Assembly (NCBI RefSeq): GCF_001908375.1
Contig: NZ_CP017241.1
Location: 499,001-563,000 of the forward strand
Origin: Rhizobium etli 8C-3
GTDB taxonomy: Bacteria; Pseudomonadota; Alphaproteobacteria; Rhizobiales; Rhizobiaceae
DNA: 64,000 nt
Reading direction: 5' to 3'
A program made the position numbers and the translations under genes. Below are positions 43,745 to 53,580 of this stretch, in pieces; the stretch's first letter is position 1, and each line of letters opens with the position of its first letter. The notes beneath the pieces are model-generated. The model worked only from the letters and a program-made list of their open reading frames with translations. It was not told the DNA's origin and searched no databases.

Positions 43745-43785
43745 ACGCATAGACGCCTCTCAAGGGGCATACAGGTAAGAACGAC

Positions 43786-44703
43786 ATGGCTTCCCCCAAA
43801 CACTTTCTCGATCTCTCTGCGGTATCTGCATCCGATCTCAGATCCATCATGGATGATGCGATCGTACGCAAACAGGCCTTCAAGGCCGGTAAGGGCGATA
43901 AGCCGCTCGCAGGCAAGATGCTGGCAATGATTTTCGAGAAGCCCTCGACGCGCACGCGCGTCTCCTTCGACGTCGGCATGCGCCAGCTTGGCGGCGAGAC
44001 GCTTTTTCTCTCCGGCACGGAGATGCAGCTCGGCCGCGCAGAGGCGATCGGCGATACCGCAAAGGTGCTCTCGCGTTACGTTGACGCGATCATGATCCGC
44101 ACCACGGAGCATCACCGCATGCTGGAACTTGCCGAACGCGCGACGGTGCCGGTCATCAACGCGCTGACGGACGACACGCATCCCTGCCAGATCATGGCCG
44201 ATATCATGACCTTCGAGGAGCATCGCGGTCCCGTCAAAGGCAAGACGTTTGCCTGGACCGGCGATGGCAACAACGTGCTGCATTCGCTGGTCGAAGGTGC
44301 TGCCCGTTTCGGCTATCGCATGAACATGGCCGTGCCTCTTGGTTCCGAGCCGAAGGATCACTATCTGAACTGGGCCCGCAACGAGGGCGCCCAAATCATG
44401 CTTGGCCATGATGCCGACCGTGCGGTCGAGGGTGCCGATTGCGTGGTAACCGATACCTGGGTCTCCATGAATCAGGAACATCGGGCCCGCGGTCACAACG
44501 TTTTCCAGCCCTATCAAGTCAACGCGGCTTTGATGGCAAAGGCCGGCAAGGACGCATTGTTCATGCATTGCCTGCCCGCCCATCGTGGCGAGGAAGTGAC
44601 GGATGAAGTGATCGACGGCCCGCAATCCGTGGTTTTTGACGAGGCGGAAAACCGTCTTCACGCGCAAAAATCGATTCTTGCATGGTGCCTGGGAGTGATC
44701 TGA
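43786..44703 (+). CDS. argF: Ornithine carbamoyltransferase
   Basis: 305 residues, full length. Carbamoyl-phosphate loop [22 protein letters not shown], and ornithine/active-site [15 protein letters not shown]. Converts ornithine and carbamoyl phosphate to citrulline. Operon with argD upstream and hslO downstream. Confidence 0.97.
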   Translation: MASPKHFLDLSAVSASDLRSIMDDAIVRKQAFKAGKGDKPLAGKMLAMIFEKPSTRTRVSFDVGMRQLGGETLFLSGTEMQLGRAEAIGDTAKVLSRYVDAIMIRTTEHHRMLELAERATVPVINALTDDTHPCQIMADIMTFEEHRGPVKGKTFAWTGDGNNVLHSLVEGAARFGYRMNMAVPLGSEPKDHYLNWARNEGAQIMLGHDADRAVEGADCVVTDTWVSMNQEHRARGHNVFQPYQVNAALMAKAGKDALFMHCLPAHRGEEVTDEVIDGPQSVVFDEAENRLHAQKSILAWCLGVI

Positions 44704-44796
44704 ACCATACTGGGCGCCACCTTTGGCCTGATGGCCTCGTGGCCGCGCGAGTGGAGAGACTTCTGGTCTGCCGCTCGGACTACTAGGAGTAAGACC

Positions 44797-45792
44797 ATGG
44801 CAGAAACCGCAAGTGCTCTCGGCGAATTCGATTTCGCCGGTGATGATCACGTTGTCCCGTTCCAGGTAGAGGGTCTCGATGTGCGCGGCCGCGCTGTCCA
44901 GCTCGGTCCCATGCTGGATGCAATCCTCGAGCGTCATCACTATCCGGCACCCGTTGCCCGGCTGCTGGCCGAAGTTATCGTGCTGACGGTGCTTCTTGGA
45001 ACGTCGCTCAAGTTCGAAGGCAAGTTCACGGTGCAGACCAAGGGCGATGGCCCTGTCGACCTCCTCGTCGCGGATTTCGCGACGCCGGAGAACGTGCGTG
45101 CCTATGCGCGCTTCGATCAGGCCCTGCTCGACAAGGCAGTCGCCGCCGGCCAAACCGAGCCGGAACAGCTTCTTGGCAAGGGCGTGCTGGCTTTCACCAT
45201 CGACCAGGGCAAGTTCAGCCAGCCCTACCAGGGCATCGTCGCACTCGACGGCACCTCGCTCGAGGATATTGCCGGCACATATTTCCGTCAGTCGGAGCAA
45301 ATCCCGACGCGCGTGCGCCTGGCTGCCGCCGAATTGTTTGACCGCGACGAGGCGGGGAAGGCGCGCCACCGCTGGCGCGCCGGCGGACTCGTTGCGCAGT
45401 TTTTGCCGGAAGCGCCGGAGCGCATGCGCCAGCCTGACCTCCACGGCGGCGACGGTGATAACGCTGCGCTGGCACACAAGGAAGACGACGCCTGGACCGA
45501 AGCGCGAACGTTGGTCGACACCATCGATGCGGACGAACTGACGGATCCGCAGGTCGGCATCGAACGCCTGCTCTTCCGTCTCTTCCACGAGCGTGGCGTG
45601 CGTGTTTTCAGTACCCGGGCAGTATTCGACCGCTGCAGCTGCTCGCGTGAGAAGATCAAAAATGTGCTGAAGGGCTTTTCGGACGACGAGATCGACGCCA
45701 GCCAGGAGAATGGCGAGATTGCCGTTACCTGCGAATTCTGTTCCACGACCTACCGGTTTGAGGTCGTGGAAGTCGCATCGGCTGCTGAATGA
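44797..45792 (+). CDS. hslO: Hsp33 redox-regulated chaperone
   Basis: 331 residues from ATG 44797 (AGGAG eight bases upstream). N-terminal chaperone domain, then the redox switch with CSC (FDRCSCSREKIKNVL) and CEFC (VTCEFCSTTYRF), the four zinc-binding cysteines that release metal on oxidation. Third gene of the argD-argF-hslO run, as commonly seen in Rhizobiaceae. Confidence 0.94.
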   Translation: MAETASALGEFDFAGDDHVVPFQVEGLDVRGRAVQLGPMLDAILERHHYPAPVARLLAEVIVLTVLLGTSLKFEGKFTVQTKGDGPVDLLVADFATPENVRAYARFDQALLDKAVAAGQTEPEQLLGKGVLAFTIDQGKFSQPYQGIVALDGTSLEDIAGTYFRQSEQIPTRVRLAAAELFDRDEAGKARHRWRAGGLVAQFLPEAPERMRQPDLHGGDGDNAALAHKEDDAWTEARTLVDTIDADELTDPQVGIERLLFRLFHERGVRVFSTRAVFDRCSCSREKIKNVLKGFSDDEIDASQENGEIAVTCEFCSTTYRFEVVEVASAAE

Positions 45793-46185
45793 TCAATTCA
45801 GCACCCTGAGCAGCCCGGGAGAGTCCAGCGAGAAGGCGGGTATTTCGACATCGAAAAGCTCGCCGTCCTCCGTTTCCATCTGGTAGTGCCCGAACATGAG
45901 GCCAGAAGGCGTATCGAGCGGACATCCGGAGGAGTATTCGTAGGTGTCGCCAGGTTCCAGCCGGGGCTGCTCGCCGACGACGCCAGGACCGGTCACCTCG
46001 TCCACCAGGCCGTTCTGATCGGTGATGTTCCAGTAGCGATTGATGAGCCGCACCGTCAGGTCCGAATTATTGCTGATCACGATCCGATAGCCCCAGACAT
46101 AGCGATCATCATCCGGATCGGATTGCTCCTCCAGATAAAATGGCTCGACGACAACTTCGATATCTCGTGTGAGGGCGCGGTACAT
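45793..46185 (-). CDS. apaG: ApaG protein
   Basis: 130-residue ApaG/DUF525 beta-sandwich protein. Signatures are [20 protein letters not shown] with YWNITDQNG, and [20 protein letters not shown]. Function unclear; it is associated with Mg/Co tolerance and diadenosine tetraphosphate metabolism in enterics. Stop codons of hslO and apaG abut. Confidence 0.94.
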   Translation of the reverse strand: MYRALTRDIEVVVEPFYLEEQSDPDDDRYVWGYRIVISNNSDLTVRLINRYWNITDQNGLVDEVTGPGVVGEQPRLEPGDTYEYSSGCPLDTPSGLMFGHYQMETEDGELFDVEIPAFSLDSPGLLRVLN

Positions 46186-46372
46186 GCCTTACACCATAGC
46201 CAGGATATGTTACCCGTATCTTATACAGCGCTCGATCCGTCAAGAAACGGCACACGCATCATCCTTCAAACCGCGATGATTGCACGTCGTTTCGAGCATT
46301 AATCCTAATTTTCGAAGTTAATTCCCGTATTAATGCGGAACTCCTGCGACATTTCTTAGGTGGAGCATGTGG

Positions 46373-46391
46373 CCGGACCGGCAAGGTCCGG
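46373..46391 (-). terminator. Hairpin downstream of metZ
   Basis: CCGGACC and GGTCCGG pair around five bases, about 15 bases after the metZ stop. No T-run follows, so termination activity is uncertain. Confidence 0.4.
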
Positions 46392-46406
46392 CGGTCGCTA
46401 TTGCAG

Positions 46407-47591
46407 TCAGGACTTAACGTTTGAAAGAGCCTGAGCGAAATCATCGATCAGGTCCTCGACATCTTCGATGCCGAGCGAAAGGCGAACGGTGCCGGGGGAA
46501 ATGCCGAGTTCGGCGCGGGCGTCATCGCTCAGGTTCTTGTGCGTCGTGGTGGCCGGATGCGTGATCAGGCTCTTTGAATCGCCGAGATTGTTCGAGATTT
46601 TGATGATATCGAGCGCATTCTGCAGCGCGAAGGCTGCTTCCTTCCCGCCCTTCAGCTCGAAGGCGACGAGCGTCGATCCGCCGGACATCTGCCTGGCGAT
46701 GATATCGGCTTGCGGATGATCCTTGCGGCCCGGATAGATCACCTTGGCCACCTGCTTCTGTTCGGCAAGGAAGTCCGCGATCCTGGCGGCACTAGCCGTT
46801 TGCTGCTTGACGCGAAGCGGTAGGGTTTCGATGCCTTTCAGAAGCGTCCAGGCATTGAACGGCGACATGGCCGGACCGGTATGGCGGAAATAGTCGTGCA
46901 GGTTTTCGTCGATCCATTCCTTGTCTGAAAGGACGACGCCGCCGAGGCAGCGGCCCTGGCCGTCGATATGCTTGGTCGCGGAATAGACGACGATATGGGC
47001 GCCAAGTTCCAGGGGCTTCTGGAAGAGCGGCGTTGCGAAGACGTTGTCGACGACTACCTTGGCGCCGATCTGGTCGGCGAGCCTGGCGACGCCTGCGATG
47101 TCGACTACTTCCAGCGTCGGATTCGTCGGGCTTTCAAGGAAGAAGACCTTTGTGGCCGGGCGGATTGCTTTCTCCCAGTTTTCGAGATAGCGGCCGTCGA
47201 TGAGCGTACATTCGATGCCGTATTTGGGTGCAAGCGTTTCGACCACCCACCGGCAGGAGCCGAAGAGCGCGCGGGCGGCAACGATATGGTCGCCAGCCTT
47301 CAACTGGCAGAGAATCGCCGCGGTGACGGCAGCCATGCCGGAAGCGGTGGCGCGGGCGTCTTCGGCGCCTTCAAGAGCGCACATGCGCTTTTCGAACATA
47401 TCGTTGGTAGGGCTTCCGTATCGGGCATAGATAAAGCCGTCTGTCTCACCCTTGAAGCGCGCTTCCGCAGCTTCAGAAGTCTCATAGACGAAACCTTGCG
47501 TCAGGAAGATCGCTTCCGAAGTCTCGCCATATTGCGAGCGCAACGTCCCTTCGTGAACGAGTTGGGTTGCCGGGCGCCAAGTCTTGCTCAT
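46407..47591 (-). CDS. metZ: O-succinylhomoserine sulfhydrylase
   Basis: 394-residue PLP enzyme of the Cys/Met metabolism family from ATG 47591; the longer frame to 47666 runs into the riboswitch and is rejected. Key features: SGMAAVTAAILCQLKAGDHI, VVDNVFATPLFQKPLELGAH, Schiff-base Lys in VYSATKHIDGQGRCLGG. Forms homocysteine from O-succinyl- or O-acetylhomoserine and sulfide in methionine synthesis. Controlled by the upstream SAM-II riboswitch and terminator. Confidence 0.94.
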   Translation of the reverse strand: MSKTWRPATQLVHEGTLRSQYGETSEAIFLTQGFVYETSEAAEARFKGETDGFIYARYGSPTNDMFEKRMCALEGAEDARATASGMAAVTAAILCQLKAGDHIVAARALFGSCRWVVETLAPKYGIECTLIDGRYLENWEKAIRPATKVFFLESPTNPTLEVVDIAGVARLADQIGAKVVVDNVFATPLFQKPLELGAHIVVYSATKHIDGQGRCLGGVVLSDKEWIDENLHDYFRHTGPAMSPFNAWTLLKGIETLPLRVKQQTASAARIADFLAEQKQVAKVIYPGRKDHPQADIIARQMSGGSTLVAFELKGGKEAAFALQNALDIIKISNNLGDSKSLITHPATTTHKNLSDDARAELGISPGTVRLSLGIEDVEDLIDDFAQALSNVKS

Positions 47592-47613
47592 GCCATCACC
47601 ACCTTCAAACAAC

Positions 47614-47644
47614 AAAAAAACCGGCCGCAAATGCAGACCGGTTT
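47614..47644 (-). terminator. Riboswitch-linked terminator before metZ
   Basis: AAACCGG and CCGGTTT form the base of a stem, extended inside by CTGC/GCGG around ATTT, followed by a run of T. It lies between the SAM-II aptamer and the metZ start, as expected for transcription attenuation. The sequence shared between aptamer tail and this stem (ACCGG) could form an alternative pairing. Confidence 0.82.
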
Positions 47645-47648
47645 CATA

Positions 47649-47709
47649 CCCGGTCTTTTTAGCCACTTCTTTAACGTGGCTGCAAGCCGACCGGCCAAAT
47701 CACCACGGG
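47649..47709 (-). ncRNA. SAM-II riboswitch (metA motif)
   Basis: The minus strand reads CCGTGGTGATTTGGCCGG, then GGCTTGCAGCCACGTTAAA, then GTGGCTAAAAAGACCGGG. This matches the SAM-II consensus: P1 (CGTGG with CCACG), the GATTT segment, the TTGCAGCCACG core, and the GCTAAAAAG pseudoknot strand. SAM-II is found upstream of methionine genes in alphaproteobacteria and turns expression off when S-adenosylmethionine is abundant. Confidence 0.95.
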
Positions 47710-47789
47710 ATAAAGCTGCAATACTGCTGTTAGCTTCTTGCGTCAATTCCTTGAGTTTGGTTTTGTCTGGGGCAAATTATGGATGGAGC

Positions 47790-48884
47790 ATGATGGCTCG
47801 CGAAACTGGAATCTTGGCCGATCGCGCAATTGCGGCGCTGTTTGAATTGGGCCGCCTCACGAGTGAGCGGGAACTGGACCGCGATCAGATTCAGCCGGCA
47901 AGCCTGGACCTGCGCCTGGGCGCCAGGGCGTTCCGCGTCCGGGCAAGTTTCATGCCGGGCCCCTCGCATCTCGTTGCCGACAAGCTCGACCGGCTGAGCC
48001 TGCACGTCATCGACCTTTCCGAAGGTGCCGTGCTCGAAACGGGCTGCGTCTATATTGTGCCCCTCATGGAGCGGCTCGATCTTCCCGCTGAAATGTCCGC
48101 CTCGGCCAACCCCAAGAGCTCGACCGGCCGCCTCGACATCTTCACCCGTGTCATTACCGACTACGCGCAGGAATTTGACAAGATTCCTGCCGGTTATTCT
48201 GGCCCGCTCTACCTGGAAATCAGCCCGCGCACGTTCCCGGTCGTCGTGCGCCGCGGCTCGCGCCTCTCGCAGATCCGCTTCCGCGTCGGGCATTCAATTC
48301 TGGGCGAGCCGGAACTGCAGGCGCTGCATGATGCAGAAACGCTGGTTGCAAGCTCCAAGCCGAACGTTTCCGGCGGCGGCATTGCGCTGTCGATCGATCT
48401 GGCGGGCGACAAGGATGGCCTGATCGGCTACCGCGGCAAGCATCACACGGCCGTCGTCGATGTCGATAAGAAGGCTGAGCACGATATCTTCGATTTCTGG
48501 GAGCCGCTTTACAGCCGCGGCCGCAACGAACTGATCCTCGATCCGGATGAGTTCTATATCCTCGTTTCGCGTGAAGCCGTACATGTTCCGCCGCACTACG
48601 CAGCCGAGATGACACCCTTTGATCCGCTCGTCGGCGAGTTCCGCGTGCATTACGCCGGCTTCTTCGATCCAGGTTTCGGCCACGCGCCTGCCGGCGGCAT
48701 GGGCAGTCGCGCCGTTCTCGAAGTCCGCAGCCATGAAGTGCCCTTCATTCTGGAAGACGGCCAGATCGTCGGCCGCCTGGTTTACGAGCACATGCTGGAG
48801 AAGCCCGAAAGCCTCTATGGCTCCGGTCTTGGATCGAACTACCAGGCCCAGGGACTGAAACTGTCGAAGCACTTCCGCATCTGA
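47790..48884 (+). CDS. dcd: 2'-deoxycytidine 5'-triphosphate deaminase (double-domain)
   Basis: 364 residues from ATG 47790 (a second ATG at 47793 is equally possible). A longer frame from 46968 runs antisense through metZ and the riboswitch and is rejected. The dUTPase/Dcd fold is seen in IQPASLDLRLGARAFRV, SANPKSSTGRLDIFTRVITD and, late, GVAALLEV-like GMGSRAVLEVRSHEVPFILE. The length is about twice that of the E. coli enzyme, typical for Rhizobiales. Deaminates dCTP to supply dUTP for thymidylate. Confidence 0.88.
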   Translation: MMARETGILADRAIAALFELGRLTSERELDRDQIQPASLDLRLGARAFRVRASFMPGPSHLVADKLDRLSLHVIDLSEGAVLETGCVYIVPLMERLDLPAEMSASANPKSSTGRLDIFTRVITDYAQEFDKIPAGYSGPLYLEISPRTFPVVVRRGSRLSQIRFRVGHSILGEPELQALHDAETLVASSKPNVSGGGIALSIDLAGDKDGLIGYRGKHHTAVVDVDKKAEHDIFDFWEPLYSRGRNELILDPDEFYILVSREAVHVPPHYAAEMTPFDPLVGEFRVHYAGFFDPGFGHAPAGGMGSRAVLEVRSHEVPFILEDGQIVGRLVYEHMLEKPESLYGSGLGSNYQAQGLKLSKHFRI

Positions 48885-48928
48885 GAGCCTTGACACCGCC
48901 ATCCTTCTGTTGGAAGGCTTCTGTCATC

Positions 48929-49002
48929 GCGGGTGTAGCTCAATGGTAGAGCAGCAGCTTCCCAAGCTGAATACGAGGGTTCGATTCCCTTCACCCGCTC
49001 CA
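48929..49002 (+). tRNA. tRNA-Gly (anticodon CCC)
   Basis: 74-base cloverleaf with encoded CCA. Acceptor GCGGGTG/CACCCGC, D arm AGCTCAATGGTAGAGC, anticodon loop TTCCCAA, T arm GGGTTCGATTCCC. Follows dcd by 44 bases. Confidence 0.95.
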
Positions 49003-49559
49003 GCTGTCTTTTTGTCCAGCCCGGATACATCGGCAACAGATCGAATGACACCTGCCGCTTCCCCGCAGCGCCATGTAATCATGTGTCTCGAAGACCGGCA
49101 TAGGGCGTAGAAGCGCATGCCAGCTTCGCAAAACGCTTTCCGGTTCTTAGGGCAGAACAAGTCGCGCAGAAAGCGGGCCACGAATGAGCGAATAAGAGCG
49201 GCACGGGCCAGCAGATGGAAGGCTGCCGGAAAGATCTCTGGAATTCGCATCGGTTGCCGTGTCGGTTCGCCCTCTTTCTGGGATAACGCTGCCTGTCGAC
49301 ACGCTGGACCATAGAGATGCCGTGAAAGCGGCTGCAGCGAACGAAGACTGGAGTTGGATGGGTTGAGCTTGACACCAATACCCCGCCGCCTTTCCCAGCC
49401 TTCTATAAAGGGGAAGCGCGCTGCAGGCACGCTCCTGGTTTGCGTTCACGATCCCGTTTCGATCGGACGGGTTCAACGCCCTGTATCGGCGGCGTCACGC
49501 GCTTTGCGCCGCGCTCGGACGGAGGAGTGCCCGTGCCGGAGCCGTGCTGGTGGTGCCAC
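49003..49559. other. Gap between tRNA-Gly and chemoreceptor
   Basis: 557 bases with only weak frames. The most protein-like one, on the minus strand from about 49250 to 49010, ends in residues translated from the tRNA and has no recognisable domain. I see no convincing gene, repeat or att duplication here. Confidence 0.45.
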
Positions 49560-51566
49560 TCAAAATTCTGTCCAGTCGGCCTCCTTGTTTTGCGAAGCGC
49601 TGTTCATGCCGAATGCGCCGGCAAGCTTGCTGCCAAGCGCGCGGGCAGGCGAAGCGGCGGGCCGCGTGCTCACTGTCGCCACGCGGATTGGGGGTTTTGA
49701 AACCGGCGCCGGGCGGGTCGCCACAGGCCGTGCTGGTGCTTGCGGCGTCGAACGTGCCGCTGCGATGAAGCTGTCCGTTCCGCCCAGCTTGAACTGGCCG
49801 AGCAGTTCGTTCAGTGCGGCGGCCTCCGTTGCCAGGCTGTGGCTTGCTGCCGTGCTCTCTTCGACCATGGCGGCATTCTGCTGCGTGCCCTGGTCCATGG
49901 TGTTCACGGCCGTATTGATTTCCTGCAGGCCTGTCGATTGTTCACGGGAAGCCTCCGCGATCGCATGGACGTGCTGGTTGATCTCCTGCACCTCATGAAC
50001 GATGGCGTCGAGCGCCTTGCCAGTTTCGCTGACCAGGGCAACGCCGGTCTGGACATGTGTGCCGGAATTGGTGATCAGCGACTTGATCTCCCTTGCCGCA
50101 TTCGCCGAACGCTGCGCCAGTTCGCGCACTTCCTGGGCAACGACCGCAAAGCCCTTGCCCGCTTCACCTGCACGAGCTGCCTCGACGCCGGCATTGAGCG
50201 CGAGAAGGTTCGTCTGGAAGGCGATGTCGTCGATCACGCCGATGATATTGCTGATCTCGGCCGAGGACTGTTCGATCTGCTGCATCGCCTTGACGGCATT
50301 GCGGACGACTTCGCCGGACTTCTCGGCGCCTGCGCGGGTGCGGGCAACGAGCTCGCTTGCTTCCTGCGCGCGGCGGGCGGCGTCCTTTACAGTCGTTGTG
50401 ATCTCTTCCAGCGCGGCGGCGGTTTCCTCCACGGAGGCGGCCTGCTGCTCCGTGCGCCTGGAAAGTTCGTCGGCTGATGAACGGATTTCGTTCGCCCCCG
50501 CGCCGATCGCCCGCGCATTGGAGCCGACGGTGCGCATTGCCTCGTTCAGCTTTTCGACCGAATGGTTGAAGTCGCGGCGCAATCCATCGAGATGTTCTGC
50601 GAACGGAACATCGATGTGGGAGGCGAGATCGCCCGATGCCAGACGGCGCAGCCCGTCCCCGAGCGCCTCGGCCGCGCCGGAAAATTCCGCCGCTTCGCGG
50701 GCTTTCTGGGCTTCGCGTTCGCGACGTTCGCCATCAGTCAGGTTGCGATCGACTTCCGCCTGGTTTTCGAGCTGGATGCGCTCGATCGCGCTGTTGCGGA
50801 AAACTTCGAGCGCTTCGGCCATCTGGCCCACTTCGTCGCGGCGCTCGAGGCCCGGGACATTGCTGTCGGTCTCGCCTTCGGCAAGGCGCGTCATTCGCTC
50901 ACGAAGCTTTGCCATCGGCGACGTGATGCCGGCCTGTGCGATCACGATCCCGAGCGCGATTGCGCCTATAACGGCCGCCGCGATGATGGCAAGGCAGAGA
51001 TTGATGCGCTCATTGACGCTTGCCGAAACGGCGTCTCCGCCATCGTTGAGCATTGACATCAAGGCATCGTTATTCGCCGTCATCTTCGGGGTCAGTGCGG
51101 TGAGCTTGGCATTCAGCTGAGCGGCGGCAATCTGGGCTGCGGCACTGTCGCCGGCCTTGCTCATTTCGGCGACCCTGCTTGAAATCGTTTCTATTTCGGC
51201 GATTGCGTTGAGAATATCGTCGATCGCCGGCTTGCGGCTGGGCACCAGAGCTGCCGCCTGGTTAAGAAGGTCACGCGCCTGCGGCAGCTTGTTCGGTGTA
51301 GAAAGCGCGGTATGAAAAGCGGGCGTGCCCGCCTTCAGGCTCGAGAGCCTCGTGGTCTGCAGCACTGCGGCGACGACAGACGCGCTGGCGCGCGCACCTT
51401 GCATGGCCGCCAATGCTTCATGGTCGATAAACGCACTATATCTCTCATCCGCATGACGGAATTCGGTGATGACGTAAATCAGGCCGCCCATGGCAATCAC
51501 GCCCAGGACCATGAGGATGGACACGATCTTGGTTCGGATTTTCAGGTTCTTCAGCAATGTTCGCAT
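49560..51566 (-). CDS. Methyl-accepting chemotaxis protein with C-terminal docking pentapeptide
   Basis: 668 residues. Transmembrane segments near 14-33 ([20 protein letters not shown]) and about 190-210 ([20 protein letters not shown]) flank a helical periplasmic sensor. A HAMP domain ([20 protein letters not shown]) and a second HAMP-like part precede the signalling hairpin, whose tip reads [20 protein letters not shown] with [20 protein letters not shown]. The last five residues are DWTEF, matching the W-x-x-F CheR/CheB docking tail, so this receptor should recruit adaptation enzymes directly. Confidence 0.94.
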   Translation of the reverse strand: MRTLLKNLKIRTKIVSILMVLGVIAMGGLIYVITEFRHADERYSAFIDHEALAAMQGARASASVVAAVLQTTRLSSLKAGTPAFHTALSTPNKLPQARDLLNQAAALVPSRKPAIDDILNAIAEIETISSRVAEMSKAGDSAAAQIAAAQLNAKLTALTPKMTANNDALMSMLNDGGDAVSASVNERINLCLAIIAAAVIGAIALGIVIAQAGITSPMAKLRERMTRLAEGETDSNVPGLERRDEVGQMAEALEVFRNSAIERIQLENQAEVDRNLTDGERREREAQKAREAAEFSGAAEALGDGLRRLASGDLASHIDVPFAEHLDGLRRDFNHSVEKLNEAMRTVGSNARAIGAGANEIRSSADELSRRTEQQAASVEETAAALEEITTTVKDAARRAQEASELVARTRAGAEKSGEVVRNAVKAMQQIEQSSAEISNIIGVIDDIAFQTNLLALNAGVEAARAGEAGKGFAVVAQEVRELAQRSANAAREIKSLITNSGTHVQTGVALVSETGKALDAIVHEVQEINQHVHAIAEASREQSTGLQEINTAVNTMDQGTQQNAAMVEESTAASHSLATEAAALNELLGQFKLGGTDSFIAAARSTPQAPARPVATRPAPVSKPPIRVATVSTRPAASPARALGSKLAGAFGMNSASQNKEADWTEF

Positions 51567-52235
51567 CGAAAATTACCCGCTTTCTTGGGCCTTCTGCTTG
51601 CCCGGCATTCTGGAAAATCAATGGTTCGAAACTCGGCATGGAGCTGCGGCATGTTCGAAATGATTTGATGAGGCTCGACGCCTGCGTCATGCAGCCGGCT
51701 GAAAAAAGCCGTCGTCGTTTGCGGCATAAGAGTCGATATTGCTTAACGGGGGCCTAATGTTGGAAGCAGGTCCCCAGTAAATTCGAGGCGCCCATTGCTT
51801 GGACGCTACGTGCGATTTCCTGTGCTGGATTCTTGCCCGGAGTGTGAGCGCGTTGTCCAGGAAGAGAAGGTTCGTGCGGAGCTGCGGGCGGCTTGCCCTA
51901 TGCCGGCCGAGCGGCGCCTGGTCCATCGAAGCAGGGTCGCCTGTTTGCCGCGGTCCATCTACGCTTTGCCTGGTCAGAATGAAGAGCCCATCCCTTTACA
52001 AGGGATCGAAGAGGGGGGCCGACAGGATTGGGCAGGCAGGATAAGGGGCCCTCGGCATGAGCCGTTATCGGACGGTACATCCATCCCGCTCCTCAAGGCC
52101 GAGCGGAGCGATCTGCCGCACATTGATCCAGCCGTTTGCCGTCGTCGAGACGGTGCGCCCGGCGCATATTCCCCGAAACGCATGACTCTGATACACGATC
52201 ACCGAGCGACGATGCCCCGACCCCATGAGCCGGAC
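51567..52235. other. Long gap upstream of the solute-binding protein
   Basis: 669 bases between the divergent chemoreceptor and solute-binding protein. Frames cross it on both strands, but none shows a domain, signal or good ribosome-binding site. A small plus-strand frame of 42 codons beginning at 52057 is unconvincing. Contains both promoters; otherwise unexplained. Confidence 0.45.
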
Positions 52236-53108
52236 ATGAGACAATATTTCCTCGCCTCTACAAGAGTTATGGCTATTCTGACCGTAATTCTGATTCTAGC
52301 TGCATCATCTGCGGCGCCTGGCTTTGCGCAGCAGACGCCGTCGTCGCTGCCGCTGCTTTTTGATGCCCGCGAAAGACTTGCCAAGCCGGACCTTTCGTCG
52401 CTCGTCCGCCTCCGCTTTCTCACCTCCGTCGACTTCCCGCCTTTCAACTTCACCGATCAGAACGGTAAACTGGCGGGTTTCAACATCGATCTCGCCCGCG
52501 AGATCTGCGATGAATTGGAAGTTGCTGCGAAATGCGAGATCCAGGCACTGCCCTTCGCCGATCTCAAGGACGCGCTTGCAGCCTCCCAGGGCGATGCCGT
52601 CATCGCCGGACTGGCCGTGACTGCGGACTTGCGAAAGCAGTTTACCTTCACCCGCCCTTACCTCATGCTGCCGGCCCGCTTTGTGCGCAATGCGAAGGCA
52701 AATATCGACGGGAATACTGCCGCATCTCTCGTTAAGCGTCCGGTCGGCGTCGTCAAGGCGACGGTCCATGAGGCCATGCTCGCCGCCTTTTTCCCGGCGA
52801 TAAAAGCCGTGCCTTTCGACAACAAGGAAGCGCTGCTTTCTGCTCTGAAGGATGGCAAGGTGGATGCCGCCTTTGCCGATGCCCTGCAATTGTCCTTCTG
52901 GGTTTCCTCCAGGGCCTCAGCAAGGTGCTGTGCGCTCTTCGACGGCCCTTATCTGTCGGAGCAGTTTTTGGGCGAAGGCATGACGATCATGCTTCGCCAG
53001 AACGACAGCGTATTGACCGCAGCGCTGGACCACGCGCTTGCAGCGCTTTCCAGAAACGGCCGTCTGCAGGAAATCTACCTTCGTTATTTCCCTAACGGGC
53101 TCTACTAA
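52236..53108 (+). CDS. Amino-acid-type periplasmic solute-binding protein
   Basis: 290 residues from ATG 52236; in-frame ATG at 52212 is an alternative, and the longer frame upstream lacks coding character. Signal peptide around residues 8-32 (VMAILTVILILAASSAAPGF). Family 3 binding-protein motifs: FLTSVDFPPFNFTDQNGKLA and GFNIDLAREICDEL, VIAGLAVTADLRKQFTFTRP. No transporter subunits adjoin, so it may feed an importer encoded elsewhere or act as a sensor. Confidence 0.82.
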   Translation: MRQYFLASTRVMAILTVILILAASSAAPGFAQQTPSSLPLLFDARERLAKPDLSSLVRLRFLTSVDFPPFNFTDQNGKLAGFNIDLAREICDELEVAAKCEIQALPFADLKDALAASQGDAVIAGLAVTADLRKQFTFTRPYLMLPARFVRNAKANIDGNTAASLVKRPVGVVKATVHEAMLAAFFPAIKAVPFDNKEALLSALKDGKVDAAFADALQLSFWVSSRASARCCALFDGPYLSEQFLGEGMTIMLRQNDSVLTAALDHALAALSRNGRLQEIYLRYFPNGLY

Positions 53109-53518
53109 CCGTTGCGGAAGCGGGCGATCGCGCTGCGTTCGATGGCAGCGCAGGTAAGCTTGTCGAGTTCCAGCCTGTCGCGGAGCATGCTGAGCAACCG
53201 AAGCTCCTCGGCCTTGACCGAAAGGTCGGCGGAGGCGACTTCGACGGCAAGTGCGTAGGCGGTGTCGTAGAGCCGCGAAGGCAGCGTGTCCTTCACCGTT
53301 TCCAAAACGACATCGAGGCCCTCTGGTCCGGCCAGCAGCGAGGCGCAGTCGCGGGCAATGGATATCAGCTTGTCGTCGTCGAAATCATTGAAGACCGGCA
53401 GAAAGCCGATCAGCTGGCCGATGCGCTCCATTTCCCGGTCATTCATCGTGCTGTCGACAGCGGATGCCATCACCATCACGTAGATCAGCGCGTCATGGGC
53501 GGAAAGCGGCTTGTTCAT
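53105..53518 (-). CDS. TerB-like tellurite-resistance family protein
   Basis: 137 residues from ATG 53518. All-helical TerB-type domain: DALIYVMVMASAVDSTMNDR then EMERIGQLIGFLP, and a second helical repeat VEVASADLSVKAEELRLLSM. The acidic D/E pairs typical of metal-binding TerB are present. The actual role in rhizobia is unknown; single TerB genes are rarely tied to tellurite. Its stop overlaps that of the solute-binding protein by four bases. Confidence 0.82.
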   Translation of the reverse strand: MNKPLSAHDALIYVMVMASAVDSTMNDREMERIGQLIGFLPVFNDFDDDKLISIARDCASLLAGPEGLDVVLETVKDTLPSRLYDTAYALAVEVASADLSVKAEELRLLSMLRDRLELDKLTCAAIERSAIARFRNG

Positions 53519-53580
53519 TCGGTTATTCCCTCTGCTTCGGCAGGAGTTTAGGAATTGCCGTGCGCCATTACAAGGGATCG

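Noticed and set aside
43597..45588. 663-codon minus-strand open frame
   Set aside because: It is the antisense shadow of argD, argF and hslO, a consequence of high GC codon use; no domain is visible.
46968..47789. Long plus-strand extension upstream of dcd
   Set aside because: It runs antisense through metZ and the SAM-II riboswitch; the Dcd fold begins only after 47790.
48924..49430. Minus-strand frame ending in EGNRTLVFSLG
   Set aside because: That tail is the well-known false translation of a reverse tRNA gene (tRNA-Gly); no support for the rest.
50002..51120. 372-codon plus-strand frame rich in Ser and Ala
   Set aside because: Antisense to the chemoreceptor.
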